Assembly (NCBI GenBank): GCA_002719425.1
Contig: PBHA01000008.1
Coordinates: 13,735-36,598 of the forward strand
Source: Chloroflexota bacterium
GTDB lineage: Bacteria > Chloroflexota > Dehalococcoidia > UBA1151 > TMED-70
Direction: 5' to 3'
DNA length: 22,864 nt
Positions 6,528 through 14,667 of this stretch are shown piece after piece. Positions within the stretch are counted from its first letter, which is position 1. The number at the start of each line of letters is the position of its first letter. The notes beneath the pieces were generated by a model, which saw nothing but the letters and a program-made list of their open reading frames with translations, did no database searches and had not been told where the DNA came from. The translations under genes were made by a program, and so were the position numbers.

Positions 6528-8108
6528 ATGTTTGATTTATTGATTAAAAAAGGAAATATAGTAGATGGTTCTGGAAAATCGAGATATAAATCAGATATTG
6601 GAATAATTGGAGAAAAAATTGTATTTATTGGAAACTCAATTAATAAAGAGTCAAAAGAAACAATAAATGCAGATGGATTAATCGTATCACCAGGCTTTAT
6701 TGATACACACACTCATCATGATGGTGTTTTATTAAATGATCCTCAACATGCAAGTAGTCTAAGACAAGGAGTAACAACAGAAATTTTAGGCCAAGATGGA
6801 CTTTCCTATGCTCCTCTTTCTTCAGAAAACTATAAAATTCAAAGAAGATACTTAGGGGGTATTTTAGGCTCTCCTCCTGAAAATTTAGATATGAGCACTA
6901 TAGATTCATTTAGGTCTCATTATCATAAAAAAGTTTCAATTAATACTGCATATCCAGTTTCACATGGAGCGCTGAGAATGGAAACTGTAGGCTTTTTTGA
7001 TAAACCTCTAATTGGCAAACACTTAGATCATGCTAAAAATTTGTTAGAAGAAGGATTAAGCCAAGGATCAGTCGGTTTAGCTACAGGGATGTCATACCAT
7101 CCTAATGCATGGAGTAATACTGAAGAGTTAATTGAATTATGCAAGGTAGTCCAAAAAAAAGATGGAGTCTATATAACTCACCTAAGAGACGTAAACACTG
7201 AGAGAGGTTATGGAGGAGGAGGAGTACCTGAAGCTTTAGAAATAGGTAGAAAATCTGGAGTTAGAGTACATTTTTCACATACTAGAACTAGTGCTGAAAA
7301 TGCTGGTAAAGTTTCTGAAGTATTAGAGCTAATTGATAAAGCAAAATCTCAAGGTGTTGAATGTACCCTAGAATTATATCCTTATCCAACAGGAAGTTCT
7401 TTTTTACTGAGCAGTATTCCAAGTTGGGCTCATGAGGGTGGTCCAGATGATATTTTAAGTCGATTAAAAGATCTGGATTGTCGAAAAAAAATTATTCAAA
7501 GTCTCAAAAAAAATACAAAAAGACAAATGGATACTGTGCTACTTTCATACCTACCAAATAACCCTGAACTCGAAGGTATGACAGTTGCAGAATTGTCTGA
7601 AATAAGAAATATATCAATGGGAGACTTAATTTGTGATTTACTAATTGAACAGGATTTACAGGTTGGTTTTTGGCAAGTTCCTCCTTCAAGCATTTCAACT
7701 TGGAGACAGATAAGTAGAGATGCAATGGATTTTATATCTAGAGAAGATTATATGATTGGTAGTGACTCTATTCACATAGGTAGTGTTCCTCATCCAAGAG
7801 CATATGGTACTTTCCCGAGATTTATAGGTAGATTAAGAAGACAATTCGATGTTATTAGTTTAGAGGAAATGATTCAAAGAGTTTCAAATAATCCTGCAAT
7901 TACATTTAACCTGTCAAAAAGAGGTCTTATTAAGGAAGGTAATTTTGCAGACATAGTGATCTTTGATGAAGATAAAATGATTGATACTGCAACATATGAC
8001 GATCCTAAACAATTTCCAATTGGAATACCGTATGTCATAGTGAATGGAATTATTGCTGTAAATGAAGAAGTTTGCACGGGTAAATTCGTTGGACACGCAG
8101 TTCCATAG
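6528..8108 (+). CDS. N-acyl-D-amino-acid deacylase family amidohydrolase
   Basis: This 526-residue member of the amidohydrolase superfamily (D-aminoacylase group) hydrolyses N-acyl bonds, typically of D-amino acids. Metal-site residues in order are H61 and H63 (in DTHTHHDG), H218 (THLRD), H251 (FSHTR) and D413 (GSDS), which correspond to those of characterised D-aminoacylases. The bridging Cys of classical enzymes (GNCG) is replaced by GQDG, with Asp at residue 90, as I recall in a subset of relatives. The conserved C-terminal FNLSKRGLIKEGNFADIVIFD is the usual composite-domain end. It is 17 bases after the dehydratase gene, with a weak TAGGATT ribosome site, and probably belongs to the same operon. 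It may release D-amino acids from cell-wall-derived or refractory organic matter. The substrate is unknown. Confidence 0.9.
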   Translation: MFDLLIKKGNIVDGSGKSRYKSDIGIIGEKIVFIGNSINKESKETINADGLIVSPGFIDTHTHHDGVLLNDPQHASSLRQGVTTEILGQDGLSYAPLSSENYKIQRRYLGGILGSPPENLDMSTIDSFRSHYHKKVSINTAYPVSHGALRMETVGFFDKPLIGKHLDHAKNLLEEGLSQGSVGLATGMSYHPNAWSNTEELIELCKVVQKKDGVYITHLRDVNTERGYGGGGVPEALEIGRKSGVRVHFSHTRTSAENAGKVSEVLELIDKAKSQGVECTLELYPYPTGSSFLLSSIPSWAHEGGPDDILSRLKDLDCRKKIIQSLKKNTKRQMDTVLLSYLPNNPELEGMTVAELSEIRNISMGDLICDLLIEQDLQVGFWQVPPSSISTWRQISRDAMDFISREDYMIGSDSIHIGSVPHPRAYGTFPRFIGRLRRQFDVISLEEMIQRVSNNPAITFNLSKRGLIKEGNFADIVIFDEDKMIDTATYDDPKQFPIGIPYVIVNGIIAVNEEVCTGKFVGHAVP

Positions 8109-8118
8109 GTAAGCTTTA

Positions 8119-8472
8119 GATAAAAGAAAGACTGTAAGCCGAGTTCTGTTTCTTAAAAAAAGATGTGATCATCCATCTAGACTAGTTGTCACCAACTAGT
8201 TCAAGCAGCTCACCCTGGAACTATCTAGGAAAATTAATTGTTCCTCTATTTAGCCTTGCACCAAGTGGGGTTTACAATACCAAATTTGTTACCAAATTTG
8301 TGGTAAGCTCTTACCTCACCTTTTCACCCTTACCAATTTAATGTGGCGGTATATTTTCTGTTGCACTATCCGTCAGGTCACCCTGCCCTGCAATTAACAG
8401 GCACTTTATCCTAGCGGTGCTCGGACTTTCCTCTAGTTAAAAAAACTAGCGATCACTCGTCCTTCTTTTATC
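8119..8472 (-). ncRNA. rnpB: RNase P RNA, bacterial type A
   Basis: This is the catalytic RNA that trims tRNA 5' leaders. The minus strand shows the conserved core: GAGGAAAGUCCGAGC near the 5' end, AGUGCAACAGAAA...ACCGCC, GGUAAGGGUGAAAAGGUG, GUAAGAGCUUACC, GCAAGGCUAAAUAG, and the 3' ACAGAACUCGGCUUACAG. The ends are set by a 14-bp P1 helix formed by GAUAAAAGAAGGAC (8472-8459) and GUCUUUCUUUUAUC (8132-8119), with one G-U pair. An 8-bp hairpin with a GUGA tetraloop lies at 8181-8200. The P15 region (GGAAC/GUUCC, 8217-8244) has an 18-base loop without the GGU that binds tRNA CCA and without a P16/P17 arm. The gene ends 10 bases from the convergent deacylase stop. Confidence 0.97.
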
Positions 8473-8483
8473 TTTACGTTTAG

Positions 8484-8515
8484 GACTAATTTATTAGTCT
8501 AACTAGTTCATTATA
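8484..8515 (-). promoter_or_regulatory. putative rnpB -10 box and leader inverted repeat
   Basis: On the minus strand TATAAT (8515-8510) would start transcription near 8503, about 30 bases before the mature RNase P RNA. The -35 position, inside the end of the recombinase-like gene, is a poor match. The precursor leader contains a 7-bp inverted repeat (8484-8490 and 8493-8499, two-base loop) without a U-run, so it is not an obvious terminator. Confidence 0.4.
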
Positions 8516-8520
8516 TCAAT

Positions 8521-9642
8521 TTAGTCAATTGAAATTAATAATTCCTTATTAATTTGTCTAACAAAGATTTTTTTAATACTCGAATTGTTAATATTTTTTT
8601 TAGAATTATAGTTTTCAAATTTTTCAACAAATTCTTCAAAATATATTTTTGAATTTGTTAATTGTGAAATTATTTTATAAACAAATGAATTCTCATAATC
8701 AGTTTCTTGAATCAAACTTTTATCTATTTTTTTATCTAATAAATTATTAAGCTTTTCAAAATTGATTTTTATATTGCAGCTAGTATTTTCAGCATCACTA
8801 AGATTTGAACAATTATAATACTTATAATTTTTTTTTCTTCTGACACCATTACTTTTCCATGAATTTTTATGATTGGTGACTAAAAATTTATTTCCACAAT
8901 TACCACAATAAATAATTCCATTCCAAAAATTTTTCTTGTAAGTTCTTCTGTTAATATCTCTTAATCTTTTATTTGCTAAATCAAAATCATTTTTACTTAC
9001 TAATGCATCATGCGAGTTTGGAATCACAACACTATATCTTCTATAAACTCCAGTATAAAAATCATTTTGTAAAATATGTTTTACTTTTTGGGGAGACCAT
9101 TTCACACCATAGGATGTTATAGATAATTCTTTACTAATCTCAGATAAACTAAAACTGTTATTGTAAAGATAAAATATTTTTTTTACTATTTTTGATTGAT
9201 CAATATTTTCTTGAAAAAAACCTGATTGGGTTTTTTTGTATCCAAAAGGAATTTTTCCTAAAACCTGACCTCTGGAGGCTTTTTTATTTACTGAATCTTT
9301 GATTTTATTAATTCTTTCAGGATCTTTTCCGTTGTATTTTAAAGTTCTTATTGCTAGTTGAAAAGGATCAGGAAAATCATAAGAAGCACATAAAACTGTT
9401 AAATTATTTTTATTTAATGAAATTATTTTTTCAGTAAAACCAGTTAAGTCATCATCTAACACTTTAGCGTCAGAAAGAAAAATCTTTGAAATATTTTTTC
9501 TAATAATAAAATCACTAATTTTTTGAAATTTTTTCTCTGCCAAAAAATAATCTATAGAGATATTTTCATACCTACAAAATTCATTTAGCTTATTTATTTC
9601 ATCATTATCTTTTTCATCATAAACTAATGCTAAATTATTCAA
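8521..9642 (-). CDS. large serine recombinase-like protein, catalytic residues apparently lost
   Basis: This 373-residue protein has the domain order of large serine recombinases. Residues 1-115 have the length and strand/helix pattern of a resolvase domain. Residues 115-135 (RINKIKDSVNKKASRGQVLG) match the linker helix, the Recombinase domain covers about 135-235 (IPFGYKK, KIFYLYNNSFSLSEISKEL, HILQNDFYTGVY), and a zinc ribbon follows (YCGNCG at about 248, then YNCSN...SCN). The N-terminus reads YDEKDNDE where active enzymes have YxRVS, and SDAKVLDDD where they have DRLSRD, so the nucleophilic Ser and catalytic Arg residues appear to be missing. DNA binding without strand exchange is the likely state. 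Translation starts at TTG (9642) with GGAG nine bases upstream; the protein contains no internal Met, so no alternative ATG exists. It follows the zinc-ribbon gene by six bases. Confidence 0.8.
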   Translation of the reverse strand: MNNLALVYDEKDNDEINKLNEFCRYENISIDYFLAEKKFQKISDFIIRKNISKIFLSDAKVLDDDLTGFTEKIISLNKNNLTVLCASYDFPDPFQLAIRTLKYNGKDPERINKIKDSVNKKASRGQVLGKIPFGYKKTQSGFFQENIDQSKIVKKIFYLYNNSFSLSEISKELSITSYGVKWSPQKVKHILQNDFYTGVYRRYSVVIPNSHDALVSKNDFDLANKRLRDINRRTYKKNFWNGIIYCGNCGNKFLVTNHKNSWKSNGVRRKKNYKYYNCSNLSDAENTSCNIKINFEKLNNLLDKKIDKSLIQETDYENSFVYKIISQLTNSKIYFEEFVEKFENYNSKKNINNSSIKKIFVRQINKELLISID

Positions 9643-9648
9643 AAAAAT

Positions 9649-10350
9649 TTACTCCGAAATTAATGACTTCCCACAATTACATATTATGGGCACTTCACTT
9701 TTTTTTATTTTTTCAATGAAAGCATTGGGAAGTTCAATTTTACAACAGGTACTTACCTTATTTTCAAGTTTTGAAATTCCATTATTTCTATTTTTACTTA
9801 TAAATGTTTCGTACAGCTTCAAAATCTTTGGATCTAATTTCTGGAGTAAATCATTTCTTTTTTCATAAAGTATTGACTTTTGATTATTAAGAATTTCTAG
9901 ATCATTTTTAAGTTTTTTTTCTGAATTTATCCATTTTTCTTCCAAAGAAAAAATTTTCAATTGAAAGTTATCCTTTATCTCATTTAATTTTGAGAGATTT
10001 TCTATCAATTTTTGATTTTTTGTTTTATAAGATTCTATTTCAGAAGTTTTATTCTGAATTTCTATTTCGATTGCTTCTGATTCTTTAGTATTTCTTATTT
10101 TTCCTGAGTAAAGAGTTGTATTTAATTCATTAATCTCATTACTATTTTGATCAATAAATTGATTGATTCTTATTTGAACTTTTGAAAGCTCTGACAACTT
10201 AGATTCAATAGCTGTAAACTTTGATTTTACTTCTTCCATTCCTAATTTATCATTTAATTTGTTGGATATTTCTTTTTCTTTATCTTCTATAGAAAATATG
10301 CCCAAATCGAATTGTTGAAGCTCAAAATAAGATTTATTTTCTATAGGCAT
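9649..10350 (-). CDS. coiled-coil C4-type zinc-ribbon-like protein (CT398/HP0958 family)
   Basis: This 233-residue protein has a long, charged coiled coil (about residues 25-185, rich in E, K, I, L, N) followed by a short C-terminal zinc-ribbon-like module, the architecture of the CT398/HP0958 (DUF164) family. Members are linked to RNA or sigma-factor binding and secretion chaperoning in some bacteria, with no general role known. The usual CxxC...CxxC is degraded: the first pair is an adjacent CC (TCCKIELP) and the second is CNCG, one residue short, so normal zinc binding is uncertain. No Shine-Dalgarno sequence is visible before the ATG at 10350. It is the first gene of a two-gene unit with the recombinase-like protein and diverges from pyruvate kinase. 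Both genes look even more A/T-rich than their neighbours. Confidence 0.8.
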   Translation of the reverse strand: MPIENKSYFELQQFDLGIFSIEDKEKEISNKLNDKLGMEEVKSKFTAIESKLSELSKVQIRINQFIDQNSNEINELNTTLYSGKIRNTKESEAIEIEIQNKTSEIESYKTKNQKLIENLSKLNEIKDNFQLKIFSLEEKWINSEKKLKNDLEILNNQKSILYEKRNDLLQKLDPKILKLYETFISKNRNNGISKLENKVSTCCKIELPNAFIEKIKKSEVPIICNCGKSLISE

Positions 10351-10388
10351 AATAATGTTTTTTTGATTCTATTCTTTACTTGTGTAAC

Positions 10389-10440
10389 TATAATATATAA
10401 TACGATATATAAATCACAATTGAATTCGTTTTCAAAAACG
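10389..10440. promoter_or_regulatory. divergent promoter region with two TATAAT boxes and an inverted repeat before pyruvate kinase
   Basis: In the 100-base gap between the zinc-ribbon gene and pyk, two perfect TATAAT hexamers lie at 10389-10394 and 10396-10401 on the plus strand. TTTACT/TTCTTT sequences 15-18 bases upstream are candidate -35 elements. A perfect inverted repeat CGTTTT-CA-AAAACG (10427-10440) lies just downstream, ten bases before the pyk ATG, and could be an operator or leader hairpin. Confidence 0.45.
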
Positions 10441-10450
10441 TTTAATAAAT

Positions 10451-11899
10451 ATGCAGAATAATTTTCCAAAAGCAGACTTAAAGAAAACAAAAATAGTATG
10501 TACTATTGGTCCTGCTTCTGAGTCTATAGAAATTATCGAAGGATTGATTAATGCTGGTATGAATGTTGCTAGAATGAATCTTTCACATGGTAGTAGAGAA
10601 GAACACAAAAAAATTATAAATAATCTTAGATTAGCCGCTAGAAATAAAAATGTTTATTTACCTATTCTTGCAGATTTACCTGGTCCAAAATATAGAGTTG
10701 GAGAGATATCGAATGGATCAATGGAAGTTGTGGAAAATCAAGAAATAAAATTTGATTGTAATAATGAAAAAATTTCCTCAGAAAGTATAAATATATGGCC
10801 TACTGGATTGTCAAATGATATTGAAGAAGGAGCAATATTAATGATTGATGATGGAGCTGTAGAGTTAGAAGTAGTTAAGATATCAGAAAATATAGTTGAA
10901 ACAAAAGTTAAGTTATCTGGGAAAATTAGTAGTAATAAGGCAGTTGTCGCAAGAGGCTATCCTTCAATGCTCGACTACTTTACTGAAGAAACTGAAAATG
11001 CACTTAATTTTGTTGATTCAAATGACATTGATTATATTGGACTATCTTACGTTAGAAATTCTGAAGATATAAAGAGTGTCAAGAAAAAACTTTCAAACAA
11101 AAAACTGAGAATTATTTCTAAAATCGAACTGCAAAAAGCTCTAGATAATTTAGATGAAATAATCGACAATTCTGATGTTGTTATGGTGGCAAGGGGAGAT
11201 TTGGGAGTACACTTACCTATTTCAAAAGTTCCTTCAGCTCAAAAGTTTATTATTGATTTAGCAAATAAAAAAGGTAAGGAAGTAATCACTGCAACCCAAA
11301 TGTTAGAATCTATGACAGAGAATCCTCAACCGACTAGAGCTGAATCAACTGATGTTCATAATGCTGTCTTAGATGGTACAGATGCAATAATGCTTTCTGG
11401 AGAAACATCGGTAGGAAATTATCCTATTAGAGCTGTAGAATTTATGAGAGAAATTTCTGATATAGCCGAAAAAGAAATAGATCATTTAGATATAAGGAAT
11501 ACAAGATTAGAAAATGTTAATTCTTCTAACTCCAGTATTATAGACGAATTAATTGCTCATGGAGCAGCAACAATAGCCGAACAATTAGATGCTAAATTAA
11601 TTGTAGCTTTTACAGAATCAGGATCTACGGCTGCCAGAGTAGCATCCTATAGACCATCTCAATCTGTTATAGCTTTATCTCCTGATATAAGTGCAGAAAT
11701 AAATTTGGGATTACGATGGGGAGTTAATACGGTCAAAGTTGAAAGCTTCAAAGAAATAGAAGTAATGTTCGATTATGCTAATGACTTTGTAAAAGAAATG
11801 AGCCTCGCTTCGACTGGAGAGTCCATAGTAGTTGTAGCAGGCCTTCCAATTGGAGTTAAAGGTAATACAAACTTAATTAGAGTTATTACTGTTTCTTAA
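10451..11899 (+). CDS. pyk: pyruvate kinase
   Basis: Pyruvate kinase converts phosphoenolpyruvate and ADP to pyruvate and ATP in glycolysis. The 482-residue protein begins TKIVCTIGPAS and has NVARMNLSHG. The active-site segment IISKIELQKAL carries catalytic K224 and metal-binding E226, followed by MVARGDLGVHLP and the signature ATQMLESM...PTRAESTDVHNAVLDGTDAIMLSGET. The usual DxKGPEIRTG before the B domain reads ADLPGPKYRVG, which keeps the key Arg but differs in the flanks. No C-terminal phosphohistidine (PEP-utiliser) domain is present. No ribosome site precedes the ATG, but homology begins immediately, so the start is probably right. Its stop overlaps that of the convergent FAH-family gene by four bases. 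Confidence 0.96.
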   Translation: MQNNFPKADLKKTKIVCTIGPASESIEIIEGLINAGMNVARMNLSHGSREEHKKIINNLRLAARNKNVYLPILADLPGPKYRVGEISNGSMEVVENQEIKFDCNNEKISSESINIWPTGLSNDIEEGAILMIDDGAVELEVVKISENIVETKVKLSGKISSNKAVVARGYPSMLDYFTEETENALNFVDSNDIDYIGLSYVRNSEDIKSVKKKLSNKKLRIISKIELQKALDNLDEIIDNSDVVMVARGDLGVHLPISKVPSAQKFIIDLANKKGKEVITATQMLESMTENPQPTRAESTDVHNAVLDGTDAIMLSGETSVGNYPIRAVEFMREISDIAEKEIDHLDIRNTRLENVNSSNSSIIDELIAHGAATIAEQLDAKLIVAFTESGSTAARVASYRPSQSVIALSPDISAEINLGLRWGVNTVKVESFKEIEVMFDYANDFVKEMSLASTGESIVVVAGLPIGVKGNTNLIRVITVS

Positions 11900-12750
11900 A
11901 CTTTTATAACTGTATTTTTTAAAGTCCCTATATTTTCAATTGTTATTGAAATTTCATCTTGAGCTTGCAAAGTAAATTCCTCAGGAGGAATAGTTCCTGT
12001 TCCTGTCATTACAGTAGTTCCATCTGGGATATCATTACCTTTATGAAGCCATTCATTTAGTTCATCGCATTTTCTTTTCATTAGATTAGTATTACCAGAT
12101 CCAGAAAAGACAACCTTAGAATCTCTCTTTATAATCATCTCAACAATTAAATTATTGTAATCAATTGATTCTATAGGAACCCAACACGGACCTATAGCAG
12201 CAGAATTATTATAAATTTTTGCTTGAGGAATATACAGAGGATTCTCGCCTTCAATCGATCTACTAGACATATCATTTCCTACTGTAAATCCGACTATATC
12301 ACCTTGAAAAACAATGAATGTAAGTTCTGGTTCAGGGACATCCCAAGTAGAATCTTTTCTAATCCCAACTTCGTCATTTGGGCCCTTTAATCTTGCCAAA
12401 GTACTTTTGAAAAAAGCCTCAGGCCTATCTGCTGTATAAACTTTTCCATATACATCAGGTGTGTCAGATTCAGCTTGTCTTTCTTTCATTGAATCTTCAT
12501 ATGTAACACCAAATGCCCAAGTTTCAGGAGAATCAACCGGTATTCTAGGATTATTTAAAGCTTCTTTTGAAAATTTACCACCTTCATTATTCATAGTATT
12601 TTTAAGATATTCAGAAACCGAAAGATCATTATTTATTGCCACTTTGATTAAGTCTATAGATGTCGTGATTGATGGTCTTAAGTCAGTAATATTCTTAATA
12701 CTTTTACCATCATCAACAATAACATTTTTTCCAATTTGATAAATTTTCAT
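11896..12750 (-). CDS. fumarylacetoacetate hydrolase (FAH) family protein, 2-oxo-3-deoxy acid dehydratase-like
   Basis: This is a 284-residue FAH-fold enzyme. I chose the ATG at 12750 because GAGGG lies four bases upstream and it starts 10 bases after the dnaK stop; the longer frame to 12882 runs into dnaK and has no homology. Diagnostic stretches are WAFGVTYEDS, the segment AESDTPDVYGKVYTADRPEAFF, the metal ligands E140 and E142 in DVPEPEL, GNDMSSR, and AAIGPCWVP. This pattern resembles 2-oxo-3-deoxy-D-arabinonate dehydratase-like members more than true fumarylacetoacetases, but FAH substrates cannot be assigned by sequence alone. It is the last gene of the hspR-grpE-dnaK run and may be co-expressed with it. 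It could act downstream of an acid-sugar dehydratase such as the one at 5335. Confidence 0.87.
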   Translation of the reverse strand: MKIYQIGKNVIVDDGKSIKNITDLRPSITTSIDLIKVAINNDLSVSEYLKNTMNNEGGKFSKEALNNPRIPVDSPETWAFGVTYEDSMKERQAESDTPDVYGKVYTADRPEAFFKSTLARLKGPNDEVGIRKDSTWDVPEPELTFIVFQGDIVGFTVGNDMSSRSIEGENPLYIPQAKIYNNSAAIGPCWVPIESIDYNNLIVEMIIKRDSKVVFSGSGNTNLMKRKCDELNEWLHKGNDIPDGTTVMTGTGTIPPEEFTLQAQDEISITIENIGTLKNTVIKV

Positions 12751-12760
12751 AGTACCCTCG

Positions 12761-14653
12761 CTATACTTCTTTGTATTCTCCATCCACAGTATCATCTCCA
12801 TCCGATTTGTCATCAGGTTTTGAAGGGTCACTTGGTTCATTTCCTTGCTGAGGTAAATTTTGTCCAAATTTTTGCAGTGCAAGATTTACCTTCTCTATAC
12901 CCTCATTTATTTGATCTGAGTCTGAATTTTCATCAGCAATCAAAGTTTTCAAATCGTCTACCTCGTTCTGTAGTTCGGAAGTAACATCATCAGGAACTTT
13001 ATCAGAATTTTCTTTAATAAGTTTTTCTGATTGATAAATGACTGCTTCTGCAGAATTTTTAGCTTCAATTCCGGATCTTTTTTTCTGATCTTCTTCTGCA
13101 AATTTTTCTGCATCTTTGACGATCTTATCTATTTCATCATCTGACATTCCAGATCTACCAGTAATGGTGATCTGTTGTTCTTTATTAGTTGCCCTATCTT
13201 TAGCCAATACTTTTACTATTCCATCAGCATCAATATCAAATGTCACATCAATTTGAGGTACTCCTCTCGGTGCAGGCTGTATACCATCAAGTGAAAATCT
13301 CCCAATTGATACATTATCATTTGCCATCTCTCTTTCACCTTGAACAACGTGAATTTCTACACTAGGCTGATTATCTGCTGCTGTAGTAAAAGTTTCTGTT
13401 TTTGATGTAGGAATAGTGGTATTTCTTTCTATCAAAGATGTTTTTACTCCACCTAAAGTTTCAATGCCAAGAGTTAATGGAGTAACGTCTAACAATAGAA
13501 CATCTTTTACATCTCCTTGCAAAACTCCTGCTTGGATAGCAGCACCTAATGCAACAACTTCATCCGGGTTTATAGTTTTATTGGGTTCTTTTTTAAATAA
13601 TTCCTTAACTTTCTCAGAAACCAAAGGCATTCTTGTCATACCACCGACTAAAACTACTTCATCAATATCAGATGGCTTTACCTCTGAATCTTTAATTGCA
13701 TCAAGGGTTGGCTTAACTGTTTTTTCAACTAACTGAGAAGTTAATTCTTCAAGCTTGGATCTTGTAAGATTAAGTTGAAGATGTTTAGGTCCATTTGAGT
13801 CTGCAGTTATAAAGGGTAAATTTATCTCAGTTTGATTAACAGATGACAATTCAATTTTAGCTCTTTCTGCTTCTACTCTAATTCTCTGCAAAGCTGCTGG
13901 ATCAGTTCTTAAGTCTATTGAATTTTCACTCTTAAATTCATCACAGACAAAATCTACTAGAACGTTATCAAAGTCATCACCACCAAGTTGTGTATCTCCA
14001 TTAGTAGATTTAACCTCGAATACTCCATCACCTAGCTGTAGTATTGTTATATCAAATGTTCCTCCTCCTAAATCATAAACTGCAATAGTCCTATCGCCTT
14101 CCTTGTCTAAACCATATGCTAGAGAAGCTGCAGTAGGTTCATTTATGATTCTCAATACTTCTAATCCTGCAATTTGACCAGCTACTTTTGTGGCTTCTCT
14201 TTGAGAATCATTAAAATATGCTGGGACAGTGATTACTGCTTGATCAATTTTTTCTCCAAGTTTGATTTCAGCATCTTCTTTTAACTTTCTCAAAATCATA
14301 CCTGATATCTCTGCAGGTGCATGATTTTTGTCTCCTAACTTAATACCAACATCTCCATTTGATCTTTTATTAAGAGAGTAAGATACCCTGCTGGACTCTT
14401 TTTTCATTTCATTTTGATTAAACCTTCTTCCAATAAATCTTTTAGCAGAATAAATTGTGTTTTCTGGGTTTGTAATCGATTGTCTTTTTGCAGTTTCGCC
14501 TACAAATCTTTCATCTGATTTTGTATTGAGTGCAACAACTGAAGGTGTAGTTCTTTTACCTTCATTATTTTCTATAACACTGGGTTCTCCAGATTCCATT
14601 ACAGCCATTGCTGAGTTTGTAGTTCCTAAATCTATACCTATAACTTTTGGCAT
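12761..14653 (-). CDS. dnaK: molecular chaperone DnaK (Hsp70)
   Basis: DnaK is the ATP-driven chaperone that binds exposed hydrophobic peptides and works with GrpE and DnaJ. The 630-residue protein begins [13 protein letters not shown] and carries [39 protein letters not shown], and the interdomain linker [15 protein letters not shown]. The substrate-binding domain follows, then a helical lid and an acidic tail ending in DGEYKEV. Length and motifs are normal. AAAGGAA stands upstream of the ATG. It follows grpE by 14 bases and precedes the FAH-family gene by 10. No dnaJ lies in the window. Confidence 0.98.
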   Translation of the reverse strand: MPKVIGIDLGTTNSAMAVMESGEPSVIENNEGKRTTPSVVALNTKSDERFVGETAKRQSITNPENTIYSAKRFIGRRFNQNEMKKESSRVSYSLNKRSNGDVGIKLGDKNHAPAEISGMILRKLKEDAEIKLGEKIDQAVITVPAYFNDSQREATKVAGQIAGLEVLRIINEPTAASLAYGLDKEGDRTIAVYDLGGGTFDITILQLGDGVFEVKSTNGDTQLGGDDFDNVLVDFVCDEFKSENSIDLRTDPAALQRIRVEAERAKIELSSVNQTEINLPFITADSNGPKHLQLNLTRSKLEELTSQLVEKTVKPTLDAIKDSEVKPSDIDEVVLVGGMTRMPLVSEKVKELFKKEPNKTINPDEVVALGAAIQAGVLQGDVKDVLLLDVTPLTLGIETLGGVKTSLIERNTTIPTSKTETFTTAADNQPSVEIHVVQGEREMANDNVSIGRFSLDGIQPAPRGVPQIDVTFDIDADGIVKVLAKDRATNKEQQITITGRSGMSDDEIDKIVKDAEKFAEEDQKKRSGIEAKNSAEAVIYQSEKLIKENSDKVPDDVTSELQNEVDDLKTLIADENSDSDQINEGIEKVNLALQKFGQNLPQQGNEPSDPSKPDDKSDGDDTVDGEYKEV

Positions 14654-14667
14654 TTTGATTCCTTTCT

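Noticed and set aside
8484..8499. Inverted repeat upstream of rnpB as a terminator for the recombinase-like gene
   Set aside because: No T-run follows in either direction and it lies within the likely rnpB leader.
8473..10350. Mobile element carried by the serine recombinase-like gene
   Set aside because: No cargo, terminal repeats or duplicated rnpB end was found, and the catalytic residues appear lost.
12751..12882. N-terminal extension of the FAH-family protein into dnaK
   Set aside because: The extra residues have no family similarity, and a GAGGG ribosome site supports the ATG at 12750.
13416..13736. Plus-strand open frame opposite dnaK
   Set aside because: It is a mirror of the conserved DnaK coding sequence, with no independent support.
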